Of a DNA stretch of 64,000 bases, positions 27,046 to 37,300 are shown one piece after another. Within the stretch, counting starts at the first letter, position 1; the number at the start of each line of letters is the position of its first letter. The notes under the pieces are model-generated. The model was not told the DNA's origin. It worked only from the letters and a program-made list of their open reading frames with translations, and searched no databases. This DNA is from Sphingosinicella xenopeptidilytica (GTDB lineage: Bacteria > Pseudomonadota > Alphaproteobacteria > Sphingomonadales > Sphingomonadaceae): NCBI RefSeq assembly GCF_042676985.1, contig NZ_JBHTIK010000008.1:241668-305667 (forward strand), written 5' to 3'. Both the position numbers and the translations under genes were made by a program.

Positions 27046-28239
27046 ATGAGCGACATGAGCGAAGACTTTCTCGATCTTTCCGAGCCGGATTTCGAGGCGC
27101 CGCCGATTTTCGCCGATCAGGACGAGCGGCGGATGCACGTGCGCGCTTACAACTACTGGGCGTCGCTGCTGCGCGGGCGCGAGTTTCCGAGCGTGACCGA
27201 CCTTGATCCGGCGAGCCTCGACGATTTCGGACCGCACTCGATCCTGCTCGATTTCACGGAAGACCGCGAGAACCCGCGCCTGCGCTACATCGGGACGCTG
27301 CTGCGCGAGGAGTGCGGGCTTTCGAGTGCCGACATCGCGCTCGACCACGTGCCGAGCCGCTCGCTCGTCTCGCGGCTGACCGACCATTTCTTCGAGATCA
27401 TCGCCAATCGCGCGCCGATCGGCTTCGAGGCCGAGTTCGTGTCGCAGCGCGGGAACAACACGCTGTATCGCGGCATTCTGATGCCGCTCTCATCGGACGA
27501 TGACAGCATCGATTTCATATACGGCGTGATCAACTGGAAAGAACTGGCGGGCGCTGAGTTCGAGGCGCAGCTGGCGTTCGAGGCACATGAAGCCGACGGT
27601 GACGAACCGATCATCGTGCAGAAGGCCGAAGCCGCGGTCGTCGAGCTGGAGCCGGGCGATCTTGCGGGCCGGCTCGCGGTGGCGCGTGCCAATGCGGCGG
27701 CGGTGCAGACGGCGGACCAGCGTTCGCGCGCCGCGCTCTATCGGGCGCTGGGCAATGCTTATGATTTCCACCTTGCCTCTGAGGAGGATGCCGAGGGTTT
27801 TGCGAGGCTGCTCGCCGAGGCCGGGCTCAAGGTTCAGGCGCGGGCGCCGTTGACGGCGGTGGCGAAGCTGGTGTTCGGTTCGGACTATGACAAGACGCGG
27901 CTTACCGAGTTCGCGTCTGCATTGGGCGCGGCGGTGCGTGCCGGGATTCCGGCGGGTGGGTTTATTGCTTTTGTCGTGAGTGCCGAAGGCGGGCTCAAGG
28001 GGCTGGTGCAGCGGGAGCGGGCGGCGAAGGCGAAGCCGGCGCCGATCAAGACGACCGAGACGGTGCGGGCACGGCTGCGTGCGACCGAGCCGCTTGCGCA
28101 TATCGATCTGCAGTCGGACGAGGAGTTTGTGTTGCTCGTTGCGAAAAAGAGCGATTCGGGCGGAATTGATGTGCTGGAAGCGGTTCCGCACACCCAAAAT
28201 CTGCTCGAAGTGGCCCTGAAACGCCTCGCCGCGCACTAA
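27046..28239 (+). CDS. PAS_5-type PAS domain protein
   Basis: A 397-aa protein. Residues about 25-150 match the alphaproteobacterial PAS_5 domain: YNYWASLLRGREFPSVTDLD, FGPHSILLDF, LRYIGTLLREECG and the FEAEFVSQRGNNTLYRGILMPL segment. The remaining 250 residues are alpha-rich and charged with no domain I recognise. The ATG at 27046 (MSDMSEDF) is the most natural start; a TTG four codons earlier is an alternative. It lies 61 bp upstream of the large NAD-glutamate dehydrogenase gene, suggesting a regulatory link or simple operon membership. Confidence 0.75.
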   Translation: MSDMSEDFLDLSEPDFEAPPIFADQDERRMHVRAYNYWASLLRGREFPSVTDLDPASLDDFGPHSILLDFTEDRENPRLRYIGTLLREECGLSSADIALDHVPSRSLVSRLTDHFFEIIANRAPIGFEAEFVSQRGNNTLYRGILMPLSSDDDSIDFIYGVINWKELAGAEFEAQLAFEAHEADGDEPIIVQKAEAAVVELEPGDLAGRLAVARANAAAVQTADQRSRAALYRALGNAYDFHLASEEDAEGFARLLAEAGLKVQARAPLTAVAKLVFGSDYDKTRLTEFASALGAAVRAGIPAGGFIAFVVSAEGGLKGLVQRERAAKAKPAPIKTTETVRARLRATEPLAHIDLQSDEEFVLLVAKKSDSGGIDVLEAVPHTQNLLEVALKRLAAH

Positions 28240-28300
28240 ACTTGCCTCGCGGGAGGCAAAATCGCATAAGGCCATTTCATTCTCTATCCGGAGTGTTGAG

Positions 28301-31300
28301 ATGGCGACCGCCGCGGCGACCAACGAAGCGCCGAAACCCAAAGTTTCCCGTACCCTATTGAAATCACTGGAAAAAGCTCTCTTCGACCACGCGCTTCCGG
28401 GCGAAACCGAAGATTTGGGCAAGGGGGCTGCGAGCGCCATCGTCGATTTCGCGGCCGGGCTGTTCGACGCCCGTACGCCGGGTACGCCGGTTATCGAGAT
28501 CGCCTCTTCCGACGGTGAACCGGGCCGCCGCCGCACATGGATTGGCATCCTCAATGACGACATGCCGTTCCTCGTCGATTCCGTTTCCGCCGCGCTCACC
28601 CGCAGCGGCATCACCATCCACCGGCTGCTGCACCCCATACTCGCGGTCGAGCGCGACAAGGCCGGCAAGCTGAAAGCCCTCGCGCCCGCGCGCGGCGAGG
28701 CCGACGGCAAGCTTCGCGAGTCCTTCATCTATGTGGAGGCCGACCGCGTCGGCGCGCGCGGGCGCACAGCGCTTGCCGAAGATCTCGCGCGTGTGCTCGC
28801 CGAAGTGCGCGTTGCGGTCGAGGACTGGCGGGAAATGCTCACCCGGCTCGGCGATGCGCGCGCCGAACTCGGCCGGTCGTCGATCCCGGTGCCTGCCGAC
28901 GACGTGATGGAGGCGAAGGCCTTCCTCGACTGGCTGGGGCAGGACAATTTCACACTGCTCGGCGCCTGCGACTATGAGTTTGGTCGCGCGCTCACGGATA
29001 CCAAGGCTGAGCCGAAGGCGGGCGAGGGGCTTGGGCTGCTGCGCGACCCGGCGTTCCCGCTGTGGCGCGGCGCCGAAGGCTTCGAGGTGCTGCCCCCGGC
29101 GCTGCGCGCCTACATGGCGACGCCCGATCCGCTGCTCGTCACCAAGGCGAACACGGTCTCTTCGGTGCACCGCAACGCCTTCTACGATGTCGTCAGCGTC
29201 AAGCGTTACAACGACAAGGGCAAGGTGATCGGCGAACGCCGTTTCGCGGGCCTGTTCACCTCCGCCGCGCTCGCGGCCTCGCCGAAGTCGATCCCGATCG
29301 TGCGCCGCAAGGTGGAACGCGTCGAAGCGGCGCTCGGCTTCGATCCGCGCAGCCACACCGGCAAGGCGCTCGCGCACATCATCGACACGTTCCCGCGCGA
29401 GGACCTGTTCCTCGTCGACGCCGAGCGCCTGACCGGCATGGCGCTCGGGATGCTGTCGCTGCTCGAACGCCCGCGGCCCAAGCTGTTCACGCGGCTCGAC
29501 CCGTTCGGGCGGTTCGTATCCGTGATCGTCTACGTGCCGCGCGATGCCTATCACAGCGGCATTCGCGAGCGTGTCGGCGCGATGCTGGAGGATGCCTTCC
29601 AGGCACGGCTTTCGCGCTATGACGTGGAACTGCGCGCCGAAGGGCTCGCGCGCGTCCAATATTATCTCGGCACAACGCCGGGGCAGGTGCCTGAGGTCGA
29701 CGAAGCTGCGCTCGACGCGCGGCTGACATCGCTGGTGCGCGGCTGGGAAGAGGCGCTGGAAGCGGCGCTTTCCGAGCGCGCGGGCGCGACCCGCGCAGCA
29801 CGCCTCGCGCTCAGCCACGGCCGCAGCTTCACGGCATCGTACCGCGAGCAGTTCAGCGCCGACGAGGCGGCCGAGGACGTGATGCGCCTCACCGCGCTCG
29901 AAACCGGCGACGACCGCGACGTGTTCATCTATCGCCGCCCCGGCGACGCGGAAAACCGGCTGCGCATCAAGATCTACCGGCTCGGCGAGATCATTCCGCT
30001 TTCGGAGGTGGTCCCGGCGCTCGAGAACTTCGGCTTCCGCGTGATCGAGGAATATCCGTTCGACCTCGCGGGCGGACGGCTCGGCTGGATCCACGATTTC
30101 ATGGTGGAAAGCGGCCGCGGCGAAGCCATCGACATGGCGTTCGTGAAGGAACGCGCCGAACCCGCGCTCCGTTCGGTCCTGAAGGGCGAGCAGGAAAACG
30201 ACGTATTCAACGCGCTCGTCGTTGGTGCGGCGCTGCCGATCGGCAATGTCGTGTGGCTGCGTGCGTATTTCCGCTACATGCGGCAGACGGGCGTCTCCTA
30301 CAGCCAGCAGACGGTGGTGGATGCACTGCGCGCGCACGGCGCGATCACGGCGGCGCTCGTCGATCTGTTCCGCGCGCGTTTCACGCCGGGCGTGAAGGGG
30401 CGTGAGGCAGCGATGGGCGAAGCCCGCGCGCGGATCGACGGCGGCCTTGCCGATGTCTCCGCGATCGACGAAGACCGCATCATCAGCCTCTACCGCGACA
30501 TCATCTCGGCGACGCTCAGAACCAATGCGTTCGTGAACGGCACCGGCGCCGGGCCGGAAGCGCTGGCGTTCAAGCTCGATTCCCATGCCGTGCCGGGCCT
30601 GCCGCCGCCCGTTCCCTATCGCGAGATCTGGGTCTATTCCCCGCGCGTGGAAGGCATCCACCTGCGCGGCGGCCGCATCGCGCGCGGCGGCCTGCGCTGG
30701 TCCGATCGCCGCGACGATTTCCGCACCGAGGTGCTGGGCCTCGTGAAGGCGCAGATGGTGAAGAACGCGGTGATCGTTCCCACCGGCTCCAAGGGCGGCT
30801 TCTATCCCAAGCAGCTGCCGCCGGCATCGAACCGCGAGGCGTGGCTTGCCGAAGGGCAGGAGGCGTATCGCATCTATATTCGCGCGCTGCTTTCGGTGAC
30901 GGACAATATCGTGGAGGGCAAGGACGTGCCGCCCGCGGGCATCGTCTGCCACGATGCGCCCGATCCCTATCTCGTCGTCGCCGCCGACAAGGGCACGGCG
31001 ACCTTCTCCGACATCGCCAATGCGATCAGCGTCGATCACGGCTTCTGGCTGGGCGATGCGTTCGCGAGCGGCGGCGCCAACGGATACGACCACAAGGCGA
31101 TGGGCATCACCGCCAAGGGCGCGTGGATTTCCGTGCAGCGGCATTTCCGCGAGCGCGGCGTCGATGTGCAGAAAGACGCGGTCCGCGTGATCGGCGTCGG
31201 CGACATGTCGGGCGACGTGTTCGGCAACGGCATGTTGCTTTCGAAGACGCTGAAGGTGGTCGCGGCGTTCGATCACCGCCACATTTTCCTCGATCCCGAA

Positions 31301-33064
31301 CCCGATGCGGCGAAAAGCTGGAAGGAACGCGACCGGCTGTTCAAGCTGCCGCGATCGTCGTGGGACGATTACGACAAGAAACTGATTTCGAAGGGCGGCG
31401 GGGTCTTCCCGCGCAGCCAGAAATCGATCGCACTCACCCCCGAGGTGCAGGCGATGCTGGACGTGGACGCGAAGAGCCTGTCGCCAAGCGACCTCATTCA
31501 CGCGATCCTGAAGAGCCGCGCCGATCTCTGCTGGTTCGGCGGCATCGGCACCTATGTGAAAGCGGCGACGGAATCGAATGCCGATGTCGGCGACCGCGCC
31601 AACGATCCCGTTCGGGTGAATGCCGAGGAGATGCGCGTACGCGTGATCGGCGAGGGTGCCAACCTCGGCGTCACGCAGCAGGGCCGCATCGCGTTCGCGC
31701 GGGCCCACGGCCGCATCAACACCGACTTCATCGACAATTCGGCGGGCGTCGATTGTTCGGACAACGAGGTGAACATCAAGATCGCGCTGCAGCCCGCGCT
31801 CGCTTCCGGCAAGATGAGCATGGCGGCGCGGAACACGCTGCTCGAATCGATGACCGACGACGTCGGCCAGCTCGTGCTGCGCGACAACGTGATGCAGACG
31901 CAGGCGATTTCGGTCGCCGAGAGCGGCGGCAGCGGTGCGCTGCCCGCCTATCAGCGCGTCATCCAGCTCTTGGAAGCGAGCGGGCGGCTCGACCGCGTGG
32001 TCGAAAACCTGCCGAGCGACGAGCAACTGACTCAGCGCGCGCTTGCCGGCGGCGGGCTCGAACGGCCCGAACTCGCCGTGCTGCTCGCCTATGCGAAGAT
32101 GGCGCTTTACGACACGATCGTGGAAAGCCCGCTGCCCGATGATCCGCTGCTCGTGCAGGATCTCGAAATGGCGTTTCCACCTGCCGTTCTGAAAGCCTTC
32201 AAGGCGGGCGTGACCGGCCACCGGCTGCGCCGCGAGATCATCGCAACGAAGCTTGCGAACCAGATCGTCAACCGCGGCGGCATCACGCTCGCGTTCGAGC
32301 TTTCGGAGGAGCAGGGCACCAGCCTTGCGCATGTCGCCTCCGCCTTCGTCATGGCGCGTGAGCTGTTCGACCTTCGCGATCTGTGGCGGACGATCGACGC
32401 GGCGGCTGTGGATGCGCGCACGCACATCGTGCTGCACGCGAAATCGATCCGCGGCCTGCGCGCCCAGATGGCGGATGCGCTCCGCGCTTCGGCGCCGGGC
32501 GATCTGCCCTCCGCCTGCATTTCGGCGTGGAAACCGGGTATTCAGCGGCTCGCGAAGCAACTCGACAAATTGCTGCGGCCGGAACCGCGCGCGCAGGTCG
32601 AGCGGCTGCGGCAGGAACTGCTGCGCGACGGCGCGCCCGCCGAAATCACCGAGCGCCTCGTCGAACTCGAAGGTCTCGACGGGGCGATCGGCAACGCGCG
32701 GCTTGCATCCGAACTCGGCGTTCCCGAGCGCGCCATTGCCGATGCCTACACGCGTGTCGGCGAGACGCTTGGGCTCGATTGGGCGAAGGGCGTTACCGCG
32801 CAGCTTTCACCGTCCGACCCGTGGGAACGGCTGCTCGTCGCGGGCCTGCTGCGCGATTTCGAGCAGCTGCGCATCGACCTCATCAAGCGCCAGACGAAAA
32901 AGGGCGGCGATCCGGTGAAGGCGATCGAGGCGTGGAGCGCGGCCAATCCGGTCCTTATCCAGCGCATGGCGGACGCCACGGCGCGGGCGCGCAAGTCCGG
33001 CGTCGTCACCACCGCGATGCTCGCGCATCTCGGCAGCCAGGCGCGTGCACTCCTTGTGAGCTGA
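28301..33064 (+). CDS. gdhB: Large NAD-specific glutamate dehydrogenase (180-kDa class)
   Basis: A 1587-aa protein of the bacterial GDH-180 family (usual length about 1600). An N-terminal regulatory region with ACT-like segments (NDDMPFLVDSVSAAL) precedes the catalytic core near residue 790, RIARGGLRWSDRRDDFRTE, followed by PTGSKGGFYPK with the catalytic lysine and, further on, the nucleotide-binding region VIGVGDMSGDVFGNGML. It deaminates glutamate to 2-oxoglutarate and ammonium with NAD, mainly for glutamate catabolism. GGAG lies about ten bases before the ATG. The symbol follows usage for this class in some organisms; gdh2 is also used. Confidence 0.95.
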   Translation: MATAAATNEAPKPKVSRTLLKSLEKALFDHALPGETEDLGKGAASAIVDFAAGLFDARTPGTPVIEIASSDGEPGRRRTWIGILNDDMPFLVDSVSAALTRSGITIHRLLHPILAVERDKAGKLKALAPARGEADGKLRESFIYVEADRVGARGRTALAEDLARVLAEVRVAVEDWREMLTRLGDARAELGRSSIPVPADDVMEAKAFLDWLGQDNFTLLGACDYEFGRALTDTKAEPKAGEGLGLLRDPAFPLWRGAEGFEVLPPALRAYMATPDPLLVTKANTVSSVHRNAFYDVVSVKRYNDKGKVIGERRFAGLFTSAALAASPKSIPIVRRKVERVEAALGFDPRSHTGKALAHIIDTFPREDLFLVDAERLTGMALGMLSLLERPRPKLFTRLDPFGRFVSVIVYVPRDAYHSGIRERVGAMLEDAFQARLSRYDVELRAEGLARVQYYLGTTPGQVPEVDEAALDARLTSLVRGWEEALEAALSERAGATRAARLALSHGRSFTASYREQFSADEAAEDVMRLTALETGDDRDVFIYRRPGDAENRLRIKIYRLGEIIPLSEVVPALENFGFRVIEEYPFDLAGGRLGWIHDFMVESGRGEAIDMAFVKERAEPALRSVLKGEQENDVFNALVVGAALPIGNVVWLRAYFRYMRQTGVSYSQQTVVDALRAHGAITAALVDLFRARFTPGVKGREAAMGEARARIDGGLADVSAIDEDRIISLYRDIISATLRTNAFVNGTGAGPEALAFKLDSHAVPGLPPPVPYREIWVYSPRVEGIHLRGGRIARGGLRWSDRRDDFRTEVLGLVKAQMVKNAVIVPTGSKGGFYPKQLPPASNREAWLAEGQEAYRIYIRALLSVTDNIVEGKDVPPAGIVCHDAPDPYLVVAADKGTATFSDIANAISVDHGFWLGDAFASGGANGYDHKAMGITAKGAWISVQRHFRERGVDVQKDAVRVIGVGDMSGDVFGNGMLLSKTLKVVAAFDHRHIFLDPEPDAAKSWKERDRLFKLPRSSWDDYDKKLISKGGGVFPRSQKSIALTPEVQAMLDVDAKSLSPSDLIHAILKSRADLCWFGGIGTYVKAATESNADVGDRANDPVRVNAEEMRVRVIGEGANLGVTQQGRIAFARAHGRINTDFIDNSAGVDCSDNEVNIKIALQPALASGKMSMAARNTLLESMTDDVGQLVLRDNVMQTQAISVAESGGSGALPAYQRVIQLLEASGRLDRVVENLPSDEQLTQRALAGGGLERPELAVLLAYAKMALYDTIVESPLPDDPLLVQDLEMAFPPAVLKAFKAGVTGHRLRREIIATKLANQIVNRGGITLAFELSEEQGTSLAHVASAFVMARELFDLRDLWRTIDAAAVDARTHIVLHAKSIRGLRAQMADALRASAPGDLPSACISAWKPGIQRLAKQLDKLLRPEPRAQVERLRQELLRDGAPAEITERLVELEGLDGAIGNARLASELGVPERAIADAYTRVGETLGLDWAKGVTAQLSPSDPWERLLVAGLLRDFEQLRIDLIKRQTKKGGDPVKAIEAWSAANPVLIQRMADATARARKSGVVTTAMLAHLGSQARALLVS

Positions 33065-33153
33065 GCCAAAAGTTCAGGCACTGTTCACGCCGCGCGGCGT
33101 TGGGTAAGGGTGAGGACGCCGTCCACCAGCGGGCGGCGGCGGAAAGGAACGTG

Positions 33154-33585
33154 ATGATTCGTCTGGCACTGGTTGCAGCGATTGGAATGGCGGGCGCGGC
33201 CGTATCCGGTACGGCGCTGGCTCAGGCCGCCCAGCCGGAGAGCGCCAAACCGCCGGTGACGAACAGCGGCGTTCTGAAGCGCGTGCCGCTCGACCAGTGG
33301 ATGCCGGAAAACTGCCCGAATCCGGAGCGCCGCGGCGAGATCGTGGTCTGCGGCCGCCCCGACGAGGAGCCGACGGTGGAAACCCCGCCGGAGCCGGGCG
33401 AGCCGGGCACAGACGTTCCGAGCGAGCGGCTGAAGCTCACCGAGCCGGGCAATGTCGCGCCGAGCAGCGCGTGCAGCGCGGTCGGCCCTGCGGGCGATGT
33501 CGGCTGCAGCCGAAACGAATACGAGCAGTGGCGCCGCGAGCGCGAACTCCAGAAGGCGCGCGAGAAGGTTCCGAAGCCGAAGTAA
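33154..33585 (+). CDS. Secreted hypothetical protein with EIVVCGRP motif
   Basis: A 143-aa protein with a clear signal peptide (MIRLALVAAIGMAGAAVSG, cleavage near ALA-QA). The mature part holds CPNPERRGEIVVCGRP, a cysteine pair motif seen repeatedly in small exported proteins of sphingomonads, a proline/glutamate-rich linker and a second cysteine pair (SACSAVGPAGDVGCS). The C-terminal tail is highly charged. GGAAAGGA precedes the GTG-ATG start. Likely periplasmic; function unknown. It lies between NAD-GDH and a convergent GST gene. Confidence 0.75.
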   Translation: MIRLALVAAIGMAGAAVSGTALAQAAQPESAKPPVTNSGVLKRVPLDQWMPENCPNPERRGEIVVCGRPDEEPTVETPPEPGEPGTDVPSERLKLTEPGNVAPSSACSAVGPAGDVGCSRNEYEQWRRERELQKAREKVPKPK

Positions 33586-33594
33586 AACGGCCTT

Positions 33595-34263
33595 TTAGAA
33601 ATCCAGCTTGTCGTAGTGCGCGGGCGGCGAGAGGCCGTCCATGCGCTCTGAGAGGAGCGCGCGGAACGTAGGGCGCGATTTGATCGCCGAATACCACTGC
33701 TTCGCGGTTGCGTGGCCGTGCCAATCGAGCGCGGAGAGATAGTCGATCACCGAAAGATGTGCGGCCGCCGCGATATCGGCGAGGCCGAACGTCGTGCCCG
33801 AAAGCCAGCGGCGGTGATCGAGCAGATATTCGATATAGCCGAGGTGATGTTCGAGGTTGCGGCCCGCCGTGCGGAGCGCGCCGCCATCGGGCGATGCACG
33901 CTGCACGATGCGCTTGAACATGCGCTCGGCGAGCAGGATGTGGCCGACTTCCGCGTAGAATTTCTGATCGAACCACACGCACAGGCGGCGCACCTCGGCA
34001 CGGTCTGCGGCGCTCGCACCGAGCAGCGGCATCCGCTCGATGGTTTCCTCGAAATATTCGCAGATCGCGGTGCTGTCGATGAGCGCCGCGCCGCGATCGC
34101 CGATCAGCACCGGGGTCTGCCCGGCCGGGTTCAGATCGACGAATTCATCGCGTCGCGCCCACGGCAATTCGGGAACGAGTTCGACCTCGACGCCCTTCTC
34201 GGCAAGCGCGAGGCGGACCTTCCGGGAGAACGGGCAGAGCGGATATTGGTAAAGGCGCCACAT
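33595..34263 (-). CDS. Glutathione S-transferase family protein
   Basis: A 222-aa GST. The thioredoxin-like N-terminal domain begins WRLYQYPLCPFSRKVRLAL with Cys10-Pro-x-Ser as active-site segment, then the cis-proline NPAGQTPVLI and the DSTAICEYFEE glutathione-binding motif; the C-terminal helical domain includes GTTFGLADIAAAAHLSVIDY. It conjugates or reduces electrophiles with glutathione in the cytoplasm. It follows gltB on the same strand with 42 bp spacing and could be transcribed with it, and is convergent to the secreted hypothetical gene. Confidence 0.88.
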   Translation of the reverse strand: MWRLYQYPLCPFSRKVRLALAEKGVEVELVPELPWARRDEFVDLNPAGQTPVLIGDRGAALIDSTAICEYFEETIERMPLLGASAADRAEVRRLCVWFDQKFYAEVGHILLAERMFKRIVQRASPDGGALRTAGRNLEHHLGYIEYLLDHRRWLSGTTFGLADIAAAAHLSVIDYLSALDWHGHATAKQWYSAIKSRPTFRALLSERMDGLSPPAHYDKLDF

Positions 34264-34305
34264 GGTTAAGCCCGGTGATACGGGGAAGCCCGCGGCGCTG
34301 CAACC

Positions 34306-37300
34306 TTACTCCGCGGCGACCACGCTTTCCGCATCCTCCAGCGGATGCTTGATGCGGCTCACCATCTCCTTCGGGCAGACCTGCACGAAGCGGGGAAGGG
34401 CGGTTTCCCAATCCTCGAGGATCGTCTGCGCCCATGCGGAATCGGTTTCGCGATGGTGGGCTTCGATCGCGGCGCGGAGCACGCCTTCCCAGTAGGCGGC
34501 GCGCACCGGCTGCCAGATCACGCTGTCCGGGTTGACGCGCGTGTCGAAGTCTCCGGCCGTGTCGTAGACGAACGCCATGCCGCCGGTCATGCCCGCGCCG
34601 AAATTGTCGCCCACGGGGCCGAGGATCACCGCCATGCCGCCGGTCATGTATTCGCAGCCGTTGGCGCCGCAGCCCTCGACAACGACCTCGGCGCCCGAAT
34701 TGCGCACGGCGAAACGCTCGCCCGCCTGTCCGGCCGCGTAGAGACGACCCGAGGTGGCGCCGTAGAGCACGGTGTTGCCGATGATCGTATTCTCGTTCGA
34801 CTTCAGTGGCGAGGAGACGAGCGGGCGCACGACGATCGTGGCGCCCGAAAGCCCCTTGCCGACATAGTCGTTGGCGTCGCCGAACACCTCGAGCTTCAGG
34901 CCCTGCACGGAAAAGGCGCCGAGCGACTGGCCCGCCGAACCGCGCAGACGCACGTGGACATGGCCGGGCGCGAGGCCGTTCATGCCGTACTTGCGTGTGA
35001 TCGCCGAGGAGAAGCGCGTGCCGACGGCGCGGTGCGTGTTGCGGACCGAGTAGGTGAGCTGCATCTTCTCGCCGCGGTCGAACACCGCCTTGGCATCGAC
35101 GAGCATCTGCGCATCGAGGCTGTCGGGCACCTCGTTGCGGCGCGTCTTCAGGTTGAAGCGACGCTCGCTGTCGGGGGCGTCCACCTTGGCGAGGATGGGA
35201 TTGAGGTCGAGGTCGTCGAGATGTTCGGCGCCGCGGCTCACCTGGCGGAGAAGCTCGGTGCGACCGACAATCTCGTCGAGGCTGCGGAAGCCGAGGCTCG
35301 CAAGGATGTCGCGGACCTCCTCGGCGATGAAGCTCATCAGGTTGATGACCTTCTCCGGCGAACCGGCGAACTTCTGGCGCAGCTTCTCGTCCTGCGTGCA
35401 GACGCCGACGGGGCAAGTGTTCGAATGGCACTGGCGGACCATGATGCAGCCCATCGCGACGAGGCTGAGCGTACCGATGCCGAACTCCTCGGCGCCGAGG
35501 ATCGCGGCGACGACGACGTCGCGGCCGGTTTTGAGGCCGCCGTCGGTGCGGAGCTTCACGCGGCCGCGCAGGCTGTTCAGCGTCAGCACCTGGTTGACCT
35601 CGGTAAGGCCCATCTCCCACGGCGTGCCCGCGTACTTGATCGAGGTCTGCGGAGACGCGCCGGTGCCGCCGACGTTGCCGGAGACGAGGATCACGTCCGC
35701 GTGCGCCTTGGCGACGCCCGCCGCGATCGTGCCGATGCCGGCTTCCGAGACGAGCTTCACGCAGACGCGTGCGTCGGGGTTGATCTGCTTCAGGTCGTAG
35801 ATGAGCTGCGCGAGATCCTCGATCGAATAGATGTCGTGGTGTGGCGGCGGCGAGATCAGCATCACGCCGGGGGTCGAGTGGCGGAGGCGCGCGATCATTT
35901 CGGTGACCTTGAAGCCGGGAAGCTGGCCGCCCTCGCCGGGCTTGGCGCCCTGCGCGACCTTGATCTCGATCTCTTCGCAGGCGTTCAGATATTCGGCGGT
36001 GACACCGAAACGGCCAGACGCGATCTGCTTGATGACCGAGTTCGCATTGTCGCCATTGGGATAAGGCTTGTAGCGCGAGCGATCCTCGCCGCCTTCGCCT
36101 GAAACCGCCTTGGCGCCGATGCGGTTCATCGCGATCGACAGCGTCTCGTGCGCCTCGGGCGAGAGTGCGCCCAAGGACATGCCCGGCGTCACGAAGCGCT
36201 TCCGGATCTCGGCGATCGACTGCACTTCTTCCACCGGCACGGCGGGGCGGGTGTGATTGAATTCCAGAAGATCGCGCAGATAGATCGGCGGCAGATCGCG
36301 CACGCCGCGACTGAACTGCAGATAGGTGGAATAGCTGTCGCTCGCAACCGCCTGCTGTAGCAGATGGATGAGGTTCGCCTGGTAAGCGTGCGGCTCGCCG
36401 TTCGCGCGGTAGCGATAGAGGCCGCCGACGGGAAGCGCCGTCACTTCCTCGTCATAGGCGAGTGCGTGCCGGTCGCCCGCGCTCACATGCAGCGACGAGA
36501 AACCCTCGCCCGAAATCTTCGCGGGCATACCGGGGAAGAAATCGGCAACGAGCGCGCGCGACAGGCCGACCGCCTCGAAATTATAACCGCCGCGATAGGA
36601 TGAGATGACGCTGATGCCCATCTTGCCCATGATCTTGAGCAGGCCGTCCTCGATCGACTTCCGGAACCGGTTCACGCAGGTGGTGAGGTCCATGTCGCCG
36701 AACAGGCCCTTGGCGTGGCGCGCCGCAATCGATTCCTGCGAAAGCCACGCGTTCACCGTGGTGGCGCCGACGCCGATCAGCACGGCGAAATAATGCGTGT
36801 CCATGCACTCGGCGGAGCGCACGTTGATGCTGGCGAACGAACGCAGGCCCTTGCGCACGAGATGCGTGTGCACGCCCGCCGCCGCGAGGATCATGGTGAT
36901 GCCCGCGCGCGTCTTCGAAACGTTCTCGTCGGTGAGGAAGAGCTGGCTCTTGCCCGAACGCACGAGATGCTCGGCCTCGGCGCGCACGCGCGCGATCGCT
37001 TCGCGAAGCGCGGCGGGGCCGCCCCCAACCTCGTACGTGCAATCTATGATTGCCGCCTGGTCGCCGAAGTGCGCGAGAAGCCGCGCCCAGTCCCGGTTCG
37101 TCAGCACGGGCGATTCCATCACCACGACGCCCTGCTGCTTCGCATCCTTGTCGAGGATGTTGGCGTAGTTCGAGAAGCGGGTTTTCAGGCTCATCACGCG
37201 CGTCTCGCGAAGCGAGTCGATCGGCGGGTTTGTGACCTGGCTGAAGTTCTGCCGGAAGAAGTGCGACAGGCAGCGCGGGTTTTCGGAGATGACCGCGAGC

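Noticed and set aside
28364..32560. A 1398-codon open frame antisense to NAD-GDH
   Set aside because: Shadow of a strongly GC-biased gene: rich in Arg, His, Asp and Ala with no recognisable domain, while the sense frame is a full-length known enzyme.
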